64,000 nt of DNA from Paenibacillus macerans (GTDB lineage: Bacteria > Bacillota > Bacilli > Paenibacillales > Paenibacillaceae), in contig NZ_UGSI01000002.1 in assembly GCF_900454495.1 (NCBI RefSeq), positions 806,001 to 870,000 of the forward strand. The letters are read 5' to 3'. The position numbers and the translations under genes are program-made. A model generated the notes under the pieces. The model was not told the DNA's origin and made no database searches. It worked only from the letters and a program-made list of their open reading frames with translations. Every line of letters begins with the position of its first letter. Positions within the stretch are counted from its first letter, which is position 1. Below, piece after piece: positions 18,013 to 26,172 of the stretch.

Positions 18013-18816
18013 GTGAAAGTAGTTATTCTTGCAGGCGGATATGGGACTAGAATAAGCGAAGAATCTCATCTTAAACCTAAACCGATGATCGAAATAGGGG
18101 AGCGGCCGATTTTATGGCATATTATGAAGCATTACTCTTATTATGGGTTTAATGATTTTATCATTTGCTTAGGTTACAAAGGTTTCTACATTAAAGAGTA
18201 TTTTGCTCACTACTTTTTACATGAATCAGATGTGACCTTTGATTTTCAAAATAACAACCAGCTCATTACTCATAATCATACGGCTGAACCTTGGAAGGTT
18301 ACTTTGGTTAATACCGGTTTAGATACAATGACCGGCGGCAGGGTGAAAAGAATTCAAAAGTACATAGGAAATGAGCCATTCATGCTTACCTACGGCGATG
18401 GGGTGTCAGATGTCAATATATCTGAGTTGGTTGAGAGCCATAAGCTTTATGGAAGACTTGCAACGGTTACCACGGTACAGCCAAGTGGGAGATTTGGTGC
18501 ACTTACTATTACGGCAAGTAATGAGGTTAAAGGTTTTCAAGAAAAACCCAAAGGTGATGGTGGATGGATTAACGCAGGCTTTTTTGTTTTGCAGCCGGAA
18601 GTCTTCAACTATATATGTGATGACACTACTGTTTTTGAAAAGGAACCATTAGAAGGATTGGCTAAAGACGGTGAATTGATGAGTTATAAACACGAAGGGT
18701 TTTGGCAACCTATGGATACAATGAGAGATAAGAATCTTCTTGAAGAGTTGTGGAAAACAGGGAAAGCCCCGTGGAAAACATGGGACTTGGATATGGTGAC
18801 GAACAATGGCGAATAA
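18013..18816 (+). CDS. rfbF: Glucose-1-phosphate cytidylyltransferase
   Basis: 267 residues from GTG 18013 behind AAGGGG. The nucleotidyltransferase signature ILAGGYGTRISEES and the PKPMIEIGERPILWHIMKHY stretch are those of RfbF/DdhA. It makes CDP-glucose from CTP and glucose-1-phosphate, the first step towards 3,6-dideoxyhexoses. Its end overlaps the start of rfbG by 11 bases, so the two are translationally coupled. Confidence 0.92.
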   Translation: MKVVILAGGYGTRISEESHLKPKPMIEIGERPILWHIMKHYSYYGFNDFIICLGYKGFYIKEYFAHYFLHESDVTFDFQNNNQLITHNHTAEPWKVTLVNTGLDTMTGGRVKRIQKYIGNEPFMLTYGDGVSDVNISELVESHKLYGRLATVTTVQPSGRFGALTITASNEVKGFQEKPKGDGGWINAGFFVLQPEVFNYICDDTTVFEKEPLEGLAKDGELMSYKHEGFWQPMDTMRDKNLLEELWKTGKAPWKTWDLDMVTNNGE

Positions 18817-19888
18817 AAACTTTTGGCAAGATAAGAGGGTATTTTTGACCGGGCACACTGGTTTTAAAGGGTCTTGGTTATCGTTGTGGCTAACACAATT
18901 AGGTGCCAAAGTAACAGGATTCTCTTTGCCGCCCTCCACAAAACCTAATTTATTTGAAGTGTGTAATATTGAATCGCTTATAGAAAAAAGCGTTATTGGC
19001 GACATTAGGAATTTTGAGTTGTTAGAGCAATCAATGAAAGAAGCCAAACCGCAAATTGTTATTCATATGGCGGCTCAACCGCTTGTTAGTGAATCATATA
19101 TTAACCCGGTTGAAACATATATGGTAAACGTTATGGGCACCGTTAATTTGTTAGAAACGATCAGAAGAATTAATAATGGGAATGAAATTAAGGCTGTTGT
19201 AAACGTAACTACAGATAAGTGCTATGAAAATAAGGAATGGTTCTGGGGATACCGCGAAAATGAACCCATGGGCGGTTACGATCCTTATTCCAGTAGTAAA
19301 GCTTGCTCCGAGCTGGTTACGGCTTCTTATCGGAATTCTTTTTTTAATGCTGAAAATTATGAAAAACACGGTGTAGCCATAGCAACCACAAGAGCAGGCA
19401 ACGTTATCGGTGGCGGAGATTGGGCCAATAATAGACTCGTACCCGATATAATGAAGTCTTTATTAGAGAATACTCCCATTATAGTAAGAAATCCTGACTC
19501 CATTAGACCATGGCAACATGTTCTTGAACCATTGGGTGGATATTTATTACTCGCAGAAAAACTGTATCTGTATGGTAGTGAGTATGCGGAACCTTGGAAT
19601 TTTGGGCCAAATGACGATGATGCTAAAACCGTTCAGTGGATTGTTGAAAGATTTTGCTCCAGATGGAATGGAAATGCAGGTTTCCAAATAAGACGCGATA
19701 ATCAATTTCATGAAGCGCATTATTTGAAACTTGACTGTTCAAAAGCCAAGTATAAGTTGGGATGGGCCCCTAAATGGTCCCTGGAACAATCCATTGAAAA
19801 AATCATTGATTGGAATTATGCTTACATGGATAAAAGAAATATGCAAGAAGTTTGTGAGAATCAAATTCTTGAATACAGCAGCCTATAA
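18806..19888 (+). CDS. rfbG: CDP-glucose 4,6-dehydratase
   Basis: A 360-residue extended SDR. TGHTGFKGSWLSLWL at residues 15-29 is the specific RfbG/DdhB glycine motif; VNVTTDKCYEN and the YDPYSSSKACSE Tyr/Lys motif follow. It converts CDP-glucose to CDP-4-keto-6-deoxyglucose, the substrate of RfbH upstream. The ATG at 18806 lies within the end of rfbF. Confidence 0.92.
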   Translation: MANKNFWQDKRVFLTGHTGFKGSWLSLWLTQLGAKVTGFSLPPSTKPNLFEVCNIESLIEKSVIGDIRNFELLEQSMKEAKPQIVIHMAAQPLVSESYINPVETYMVNVMGTVNLLETIRRINNGNEIKAVVNVTTDKCYENKEWFWGYRENEPMGGYDPYSSSKACSELVTASYRNSFFNAENYEKHGVAIATTRAGNVIGGGDWANNRLVPDIMKSLLENTPIIVRNPDSIRPWQHVLEPLGGYLLLAEKLYLYGSEYAEPWNFGPNDDDAKTVQWIVERFCSRWNGNAGFQIRRDNQFHEAHYLKLDCSKAKYKLGWAPKWSLEQSIEKIIDWNYAYMDKRNMQEVCENQILEYSSL

Positions 19889-19906
19889 AATTTGAGGATT
19901 GAGCCA

Positions 19907-20794
19907 ATGAGAATTCTTGTAACTGGCGGAACAGGTTTCGTAGGAAGTCATCTAGTCAAAGGGCTACTGGATGATCATCATCATGTAATTATATTGAAAA
20001 GAAGTTTCTCGGATACCTATCGAATTGACAGCATTTTAAACAAATCCGTGTCGTATGATATTGATAAAATTGCAATTAATAATGTATTCGCTAATGAATG
20101 TATAGATGTTGTTATCCATGCAGCAACATCTTATGGCGGCAATGAGTCTTTAAGTGAACAAATAGAGAGTAACGTTGTTTTCCCCATGAAGTTACTAGAG
20201 AACGCTATTGAGCATAAAGTACAAGGTTTTATTAATACGGATACTTTTTTTAATAAACCTGCTCATCAGAACTATAATTATCTTAGTTCATATTCAAAAA
20301 CAAAACGATATTTTTTGGAATTAGCCGATATATTTAGGGGGAAAGGAGATACGAAATTAATAAATGCTCGTTTAGAGCATGTCTATGGACCAAATGACAA
20401 TCCCAATAAATTTACTATTAATACAATCACTCAATTATTGAATAATATACCCTCCTTGGAACTAACTCTTGGAGAGCAAAAGAGAGACTTTATATCGATA
20501 GACGATGTGACTTCAGCGTATCGATACATAATAAATAATTTACATCTTTTTTCGGATTTTTATAACGAGATAGAAATCGGCAGAGGAGTAAGTGTATCAA
20601 TAAGGCACTTTATCGAGTCGGCTCATTTTTTAACCAACTCTAGTACCCAACTACTATTCGGTGCTTTACCTTATCGAGAATCGGAAATTATGGATTCCTA
20701 CGCAAATACTTCAAAATTAAAAGAGATGGGCTGGAGTTGGAATGATGGAATCGAGGAAGGAATAAAAAAAATAATCAATGTTATTCATTTGTAA
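19907..20794 (+). CDS. NAD-dependent epimerase/reductase, CDP-abequose-synthase-like
   Basis: About 295 residues from ATG 19907 (GAGG nine bases upstream; TTG 19892 is in frame but poorly placed). It has the TGGTGFVGSHLVKG NAD motif, a YLSSYSKTKRY Tyr/Lys motif and an RLEHVYGPND segment. As the fourth gene of the CDP-sugar set it is the likely last enzyme, either a 4-reductase giving abequose or paratose or a C5/C2 epimerase. RfbJ-type CDP-abequose synthase is a good fit by length and context, but the product sugar cannot be fixed by reading alone. Confidence 0.7.
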   Translation: MRILVTGGTGFVGSHLVKGLLDDHHHVIILKRSFSDTYRIDSILNKSVSYDIDKIAINNVFANECIDVVIHAATSYGGNESLSEQIESNVVFPMKLLENAIEHKVQGFINTDTFFNKPAHQNYNYLSSYSKTKRYFLELADIFRGKGDTKLINARLEHVYGPNDNPNKFTINTITQLLNNIPSLELTLGEQKRDFISIDDVTSAYRYIINNLHLFSDFYNEIEIGRGVSVSIRHFIESAHFLTNSSTQLLFGALPYRESEIMDSYANTSKLKEMGWSWNDGIEEGIKKIINVIHL

Positions 20795-21621
20795 AATTGT
20801 ATTCATTCACTTTAAACTATAGAATCTTATCGAAGATAACTTAATCCTATCTCGCAGAGAACGGACCTTTATTGTTACCATGCTTATTAATAGCAAAAGA
20901 TACAGCCAATACTGTCCCTGACCCAGTTTGTTTATTCTCATACAAAGTTATAAAATCGTTTAACCTACTACATCGAGAGTTCTTTCTCAAGTCCAGTGTT
21001 CATAGTAACGACGAGGATAGCGCGATTACCAATAGGATGTTCCAGTTCTGTATTTTCATTTTTCGTTACTATAACATTTTAACAGTTTTAAAAGCAACTT
21101 AGTTTTGTAAAATTCGAAGATTAGTCTTATGGTATCTATTTATTCATGCACAAATTTCCTTCTGCCGCCTTTACTTGGATTCTGTCCCTTCAACGCATGC
21201 TGGAGCTTCAACGAGAACGTTTCAAGAAACATGGATTCTTTAGTTACAAAGTTAGGTGGATATTTTATAGCAAAAAAAAGTCGTAAGTAGGCCATTCTCC
21301 CAGTGAAGGTCTATTTCTGGATCATTCCGAAGCTGCCCACTTTTATAGCGATTCTTTGTATCAGGGGATCGGGTGTAACCGATCCCTTATTATCTTATTG
21401 CCGCACTCCAAAAATATACAAAGATCCAATTTTATACCCTAAAGTTGTACCATTTTTTTCCCGGATCACTTCTTGATAATATAATGGAATATATCTCATT
21501 AAATGATAATAAAATGATTATATTACTTATTATGATATATTATATATGGAATTGTTTGGACGAATTATTATGTATGATTTACCATATAAGAGTTTTTAAA
21601 TTATTATGTGGGGGGATTTGT
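20795..21621. other. 827-base gene-free stretch with decayed domain and terminator
   Basis: The left third contains the reverse-strand relic described separately. About 21060-21360 is unrecognised AT-rich DNA; a short 46-codon frame at 21145 has no identifiable product. A GGGATCGG/CCGATCCC hairpin (21365-21386) followed by a weak T-rich tail may be an old terminator. The last ~200 bases are very AT-rich and should hold the promoter of the 21622 gene. Several TATAAT-like boxes occur, so no single choice is justified. Confidence 0.6.
20799..21060 (-). pseudogene. Decayed C-terminal domain of an FN3-repeat exoprotein
   Basis: Reverse-strand translation gives RAILVVTMNTGLEKELSM, then a frame change, then NKQTGSGTVLAVSFAINKHG and NNKGPF, stops, and VIFDKIL...FKVNEY. 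This follows step by step the C-terminus of the intact gene at 29130 (RALLRLILINGIEKEYDLSM, NGSGTAMFAIDKHD, NNKGPF, VFFDKIITFEVNAY). At least two frame changes and several stop codons interrupt it. It is therefore a relic of a paralogue or of an earlier duplication. It ends five bases from the stop of the 19907 gene. Confidence 0.8.
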
Positions 21622-23016
21622 ATGAAATTAAAGTTCGGTAAATTATTTTCAGTATTCGGTGTAATTTTATTATCAGTTTTCATTTTTTCGCCAACAAGCA
21701 CATATGCGGCAGTAACCCCAATACAACTTTTTCAACCCGAAGAAGGCTGGACAAGGTTTGATGACACGAATGCAGCAATTTCTTATAGTGGGACTTGGCA
21801 AGTCTATAAAGATAATAGTTCCGCCTTTTGGAAGGGAGGGCATCACTATTCGACTAGTAATGGGGCTAGTTCTAAATTTAAGTTTACGGGAACTAAAATT
21901 CGTTTGGTCAACAACTATGCGCCTGGTAACTCTTCCCGAATTCAGGTTACTATAGATGGCGTTTCAGAAATAATTTCAGAATATTCGTCAACGTATAAAT
22001 ATTTAACGGTAGTATATGAAAAAACCGGTTTATCTCCAGGCACTCATACAATCGAATTAAAAAATCTAGTTAGTGGAAAAGAGTTACTTGTAGATGCGAT
22101 TGATCTTGACGAAGGTGGTTACCTAATCGGAATCAATTCTCCGGCAATCTTAAGTGCTTCGTCTGGAGACAGCCAAATTACACTCTCATGGGATAAAGTG
22201 GATAACGCAGAAAGTTACACCGTTTATTATGGAACAGAATCTGGAAAGTATACAAACTTCGTAACAGTGACGAGTGATGTTTATTCAAATTACACTATTC
22301 CCAATCTCACTAATGGAGTAACCTATTATATTGTTGCAACTGCTTCAGTAAATGGAGTCGAATCCGGCTACTCAAATGAAGTTTCTGCAACTCCATCTGC
22401 TGTAGCTTTAAATCCAGTCTTGGCTGTTATCATCAACGAAGATACCGTTACTGTAGGCCAGGAGTTTGATGCTACCATATCTTTGAAAAATGTGGACAAA
22501 ATTTACGCGGAAGATTTTACGATCAATTATGACACGACCCTATTTAAATATCTTGGTTACGAAGAAATTACAGGATATAAAGTCTACAACGAGTCGGCAG
22601 ATAAGTCTGGTAATATTCGATTTATTATCGCGAGTCAAGGTGAGGAATACGGTATTCATGAGGACACGACTATTTTAAAGCTCAAGTTTAGAGCCATTAG
22701 CATCGGAACTGGGGATGTTGATGCCCTAAGAGGGAGAATTGCAGACACCGAACGAGAATTTGATCTGGATGAAGAGAACTGTCTGTTAGACTCCGTAATC
22801 GTTGAGGCTGTAACCGTCGATGATGTAAACAGATCAGGTGAGTATACGCTCGTTGACCTTGCAATCGACGGATATTATTTTGGAAAGGCAGTGGCTGATA
22901 CAGATACAGCCAGACATAGTGCAGATCAAGTTATCGATGGGTACGTAAACGATGAGGACTTGGTTTATATCGTCAATCAAATGCTTAACAATGCAAATTA
23001 CAGCCGGAATCTCTAA
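21622..23016 (+). CDS. Secreted carbohydrate-binding/FN3/cohesin/dockerin-like protein
   Basis: 464 residues from ATG 21622, behind GGGGGG; a more upstream ATG would lack a ribosome binding site. Residues 1-30 are a signal peptide ending TSTYAA. Residues about 30-145 resemble a beta-sandwich with the WTRFDD ... GTHTIEL pattern, 155-240 are an FN3 domain (ITLSWDKVDNAESYTVYYG), and 250-390 have the cohesin pattern (VTVGQEFDATISLKNV). The C-terminus is dockerin-like (DDVNRSGEYTLVDLAIDGYY ... VNDEDLVYIVNQML). Cohesin and dockerin in one chain suggest self-assembly or attachment to other surface proteins. It is preceded and followed by decayed DNA. Confidence 0.8.
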   Translation: MKLKFGKLFSVFGVILLSVFIFSPTSTYAAVTPIQLFQPEEGWTRFDDTNAAISYSGTWQVYKDNSSAFWKGGHHYSTSNGASSKFKFTGTKIRLVNNYAPGNSSRIQVTIDGVSEIISEYSSTYKYLTVVYEKTGLSPGTHTIELKNLVSGKELLVDAIDLDEGGYLIGINSPAILSASSGDSQITLSWDKVDNAESYTVYYGTESGKYTNFVTVTSDVYSNYTIPNLTNGVTYYIVATASVNGVESGYSNEVSATPSAVALNPVLAVIINEDTVTVGQEFDATISLKNVDKIYAEDFTINYDTTLFKYLGYEEITGYKVYNESADKSGNIRFIIASQGEEYGIHEDTTILKLKFRAISIGTGDVDALRGRIADTEREFDLDEENCLLDSVIVEAVTVDDVNRSGEYTLVDLAIDGYYFGKAVADTDTARHSADQVIDGYVNDEDLVYIVNQMLNNANYSRNL

Positions 23017-23464
23017 TTTTGATTCATTGGGAGCTCAGTCTTAAGGTCGGAGTTATAAAATGGCTCAATCTAATAATCAGTGCTTGACTTTCAGGAGATT
23101 AGCCAATGACAATTACATTCAACGAGGATCCCCACCTTGTAACCGTTGCGGTTTCGCGTGAAGTAGTGACGGTTCTTAAAGACTTTTATCCTATTGCGAC
23201 GCCTTTCGACGTTGTTGTTGGTGAAACGACATTGATGGTAGTTTACAATCTCTGTTTCCTAGTTACGCACTGTTTTCAGAGGGCTTGTGGTAGATGGCCT
23301 CCCCTTTGGGGCACCAATGCACAAAGCCTTGCTTGGCCACGGTATAATTAAGGGAGCAGTCGTACGAGACTGGTGGCCGCTTTCCATTACCTGCTCATAA
23401 ATGCGTCTCCTTCTACGGGAACAGCTTCGTTATGTATGAATTGGACGGTGCTGGAAGAAGGTTG
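23017..23464. other. Unassigned 450-base stretch left of the IS110 relic
   Basis: No gene is supported. A short forward frame (23106-23351) and an overlapping reverse frame are open for some distance, but neither shows a recognisable domain or ribosome binding site. The segment probably includes the 3' flank of the decayed insertion sequence plus degenerate flanking DNA. Confidence 0.5.
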
Positions 23465-23469
23465 CTACA

Positions 23470-24715
23470 TATGAGTACTATGGGCTGCTGTAGACCTCAA
23501 AAGCTTGCTCCACGGTTGAGCGCGGAAGCGTCGGCTATACCTTTGTTTGGGATCCAGAAACTGATAAGTCCAGACGAGGCCCACTTGGCAAGATAGGCGA
23601 AAATCGGAATCGAAGGGACAAGCAGGTAGGCCTTTTATCATAGAGCGCAAATGCTGGATGACTCGCAAGCAGGCTTTACATTTTTGTGCTTGTTCTATCC
23701 AAAAACGAGATGGTGGTATTTGTAGTGCAATCTTTCTTGAACCTTCAAGGGCAACGTTTGTACGTCGGTCGGCGTGCCATCGAGGCGCTTGGCGAGATCT
23801 CCTTTCACCGCAGGGTGGTAGCGATAGCTCCAGGCTGCTTCCACCAGGGCTCGGCGTAAACGCCCATTATCGGTTCTGGTCATGCTTCCCCTCCGAGTGC
23901 TTTGGCCGGTGAGTACTCCCGAGGTACCAGCCCTAAGTACGCCATAAGTTGAGCAGAAGAGCGGAAGCGTGCAAATGAACCGATTTCAGCTGCAAGAGTG
24001 ATGGCCGTCATTAGCCCAATACCACACAAGGACTGAAGTACCTGAATCAGAGATGCTTTTGGGCCAACCGTGGCTTACTGACCGAATGCTCTTTCCAATC
24101 GCCCCATGCATTGTTCGATCTCATCCATCCAGGGCATGAAGCATCTCATCAAAGGCCACTTGCATAGGCTCGTAAGGGAATGTCAATTGCCCCAGCCAGG
24201 CACGATACTTCTTCGTCCAACGACGCTTTATCGTAGCCGGCGGTTCGACTTGATGGTGAAGCAGAACTTCAATATCCGCTGACGTGCCCGATGCGTGTCC
24301 TTTTTGGCGGCTTCCCGGGCGCGAACCAACTCCCGCAAAGCCTCGTCTTCCCGCTCCAGGACGTAGACAGGCGTTAATTCTCCTGCATGGAAAAGACGGG
24401 CAAGCTACTCGACGTCCCTGTCGATCCGTCTTGACGTGGTCGTCGGGGCGTTTGGGAATGAGCGACGGGGCAATGACGAAGCAATGGACTCCCATGGAGG
24501 TGATCTAGCGATAAGTTTCGTAACCCGTTGGACCTGCCGCATAACAAAATGATAGTGTTTCGGCCCCCCCAGCTCTTTGATAAGTTTGCGGAGCGCTGCC
24601 GGTGTGTGAGGAATGCTCCCGTAATAGCGCGGAGCTTTCCCGCCACATCTGCAATCACAACCGAATTTTTTTCTTTGGATACATCTAAATCGACAAATTT
24701 TGTGGTAGACTGCAT
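23470..24715 (-). mobile_element. Decayed IS110-family insertion sequence (transposase pseudogene)
   Basis: On the reverse strand the start at 24715 reads MQSTTKFVDLDVSKEKNSVV, the DEDD-type N-terminal motif of IS110/IS1111 transposases. Further downstream come SLCGIGLMTAITLAAEIGSF and LMAYLGLVPREYS (the Tnp_20 domain), then LRRALVEAAWSYRYHPAV and the KERLHYKYHHL-like tail. These pieces lie in different frames and are separated by stop codons (for example after the DRD and SNRRLR regions), so the transposase is inactive. The final GxxxxVxxAVARELxGF segment is missing or unrecognisable. IS110 elements lack long terminal inverted repeats, so the exact ends were not set. Confidence 0.85.
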
Positions 24716-24830
24716 AGTATCAGTTCTTCTTTTGCTATGTAGCTCTGAAATGGTTTGGTTTATCACTATACATTTTAACCTGCGAGATGTAGCAATATGG
24801 AGGGCTGTCTTTTGTTTACGTTCATCTTAG

Positions 24831-24893
24831 CTTGTAAATCATAAAAATATTATGTTCTTAGATAAAATCGTTACATTTGAGGTTAATGCTTAC
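24831..24893 (+). pseudogene. Second relic of the FN3 exoprotein C-terminus
   Basis: The forward frame reads LVNHKNIMFLDKIV then TFEVNAY. It aligns residue by residue with the last 21 residues of the intact 29130 gene (FVNRKDYVFFDKII TFEVNAY). No upstream part survives because the IS110 relic abuts it, and the original stop is lost (frame runs on to 24930). A degenerate copy of the intact gene's terminator follows, which supports common descent. Confidence 0.75.
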
Positions 24894-24972
24894 AATATGG
24901 CGTTAGGGATTTCGAATACTTCATCCCTATGATCAGAAATCCCGTTAAAATAGCTGAAGTTTAAAGTGAATT

Positions 24973-25010
24973 AAGCTCTTGGAGTGTTATTAGCGCTGCC
25001 TAAGAGTGAA
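24973..25010 (+). terminator. Degenerate copy of the 31437 terminator
   Basis: AAGCTCTTGG (24973-24982) and CCTAAGAG (24999-25006) around a loop containing TTATTAGCGCTG mirror the intact hairpin at 31437-31479. One arm is mutated and the T-tract is mostly lost. Confidence 0.6.
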
Positions 25011-25101
25011 TAAAAACTTTCTATATAAGTTGAACATTGAAGGCAATATACGACCTTTTTTTGTAGTAAGAGTCAGCAAGCGCGGATCAGGAGGATTCTG
25101 A

Positions 25102-26166
25102 ATGAAGACTGTAGCGTTGACCATGATCGTCAAAAACGAAGAGAAAGTTCTGGCGCGCTGCCTTGACAGCGTCCGTAAGCTGGTGGATGAGATTATTATT
25201 GTCGACACGGGATCGACGGATCGGACTAAATCAATAGCTCAAGCCTACGGCGCGAAAATCTACGATTGGGCATGGAACCAAAGCTTTGCGGACGCCCGAA
25301 ACGCCGCCTTGGAATACTCGACAAGCGATTGGAACCTGGTATTGGACGCTGATGAATATGTAAAAAGCGAGGACGGCGCCGCTATTCGCCAGTTCATAAA
25401 CGGCGAGAAAGCGATCGGCAGATTCAAAATCATTAACCAATTTATAGGTGATGATGGTTTGGAATCCACCGCGCAAAGCTTTATATCGCGAATTTTTCCG
25501 TCCGGAGTCAGATACGAGGGCAGCATCCATGAACAATTGGTTTCCGATCTTCCCAGAATTAAGCTGCCTGTGGAGATTTGGCACGATGGTTATCTAAAAT
25601 CGAAAGCTGAGCGGAATATTCCCATTTTAAAAACAGAGATCGAAAAAAGCCCCCACGACTCGTACTTTCATTTTCAGATCGCCAAAGAATACAGAGGGAT
25701 TAACGATCATGTCCAGGCATGTCACCATCTTAAGCAAGCATACAGGCTGCTGACAAGAAAGGAATACTATGCTCCCAACGTTATCGTCAATTTGCTTTAT
25801 GAACTGATAGCAACGGGCCAACTGGAAGCCGGCCTGCCGGTGATTCAGCGGGAAAGGGATTTTTTACGGGATTTCAGTGATTTTCATTTTGCTTGCGGGA
25901 TATTTTACATGAAGCTGATTCTAAGCAACACCGCAAAATATGTCGAGTTGTTTCCGCTTATTGAAGCATCTTACTTGCGATGCCTGGAAATTGGAGAAAC
26001 GGATCAATATAACAGCGTTAGGGGAACCGGGAGTTTTAGCGCATTGCATAATTTGGGCGGCCTTTATGAAGTGATGGGGAACATAAATAAGGCAAAAGAG
26101 TGCTATCGTGAAGCTGCAACAACATATGGTTACCAGCCATCGAACGAAAGGTTAAAACAACTGTAA
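25102..26166 (+). CDS. GT2 glycosyltransferase with TPR tail
   Basis: 354 residues. The start MKTVALTMIVKNEE, IIIVDTGSTDRT and LVLDADEY (GT-A metal motif near residue 85) place it in the SunS/WaaE-like GT2 group common in Firmicutes. Residues about 190-350 are TPR-like helical repeats (HFQIAKEYRG, LHNLGGLYEVMGNINKAKEC). The ATG follows CAGGAGG. Homologues glycosylate proteins or extend surface glycans, and the adjacent GT gene 6 bases downstream suggests an operon. Confidence 0.85.
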   Translation: MKTVALTMIVKNEEKVLARCLDSVRKLVDEIIIVDTGSTDRTKSIAQAYGAKIYDWAWNQSFADARNAALEYSTSDWNLVLDADEYVKSEDGAAIRQFINGEKAIGRFKIINQFIGDDGLESTAQSFISRIFPSGVRYEGSIHEQLVSDLPRIKLPVEIWHDGYLKSKAERNIPILKTEIEKSPHDSYFHFQIAKEYRGINDHVQACHHLKQAYRLLTRKEYYAPNVIVNLLYELIATGQLEAGLPVIQRERDFLRDFSDFHFACGIFYMKLILSNTAKYVELFPLIEASYLRCLEIGETDQYNSVRGTGSFSALHNLGGLYEVMGNINKAKECYREAATTYGYQPSNERLKQL

Positions 26167-26172
26167 GCTATT

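Larger units (their letters stand above)
24716..25101. other. IS110 upstream flank and decayed exoprotein tail
   Basis: The first ~110 bases are the non-coding flank upstream of the transposase start. In active IS110 elements this side can encode the bridge RNA, but here it is degraded along with the gene. The relic and degenerate terminator described separately follow. CAGGAGG before 25102 is the ribosome binding site of the next gene. Confidence 0.55.

Noticed and set aside
23106..23351. Small protein of 81 residues
   Set aside because: No ribosome binding site, no recognisable family, and it sits in decayed DNA beside the IS110 relic.
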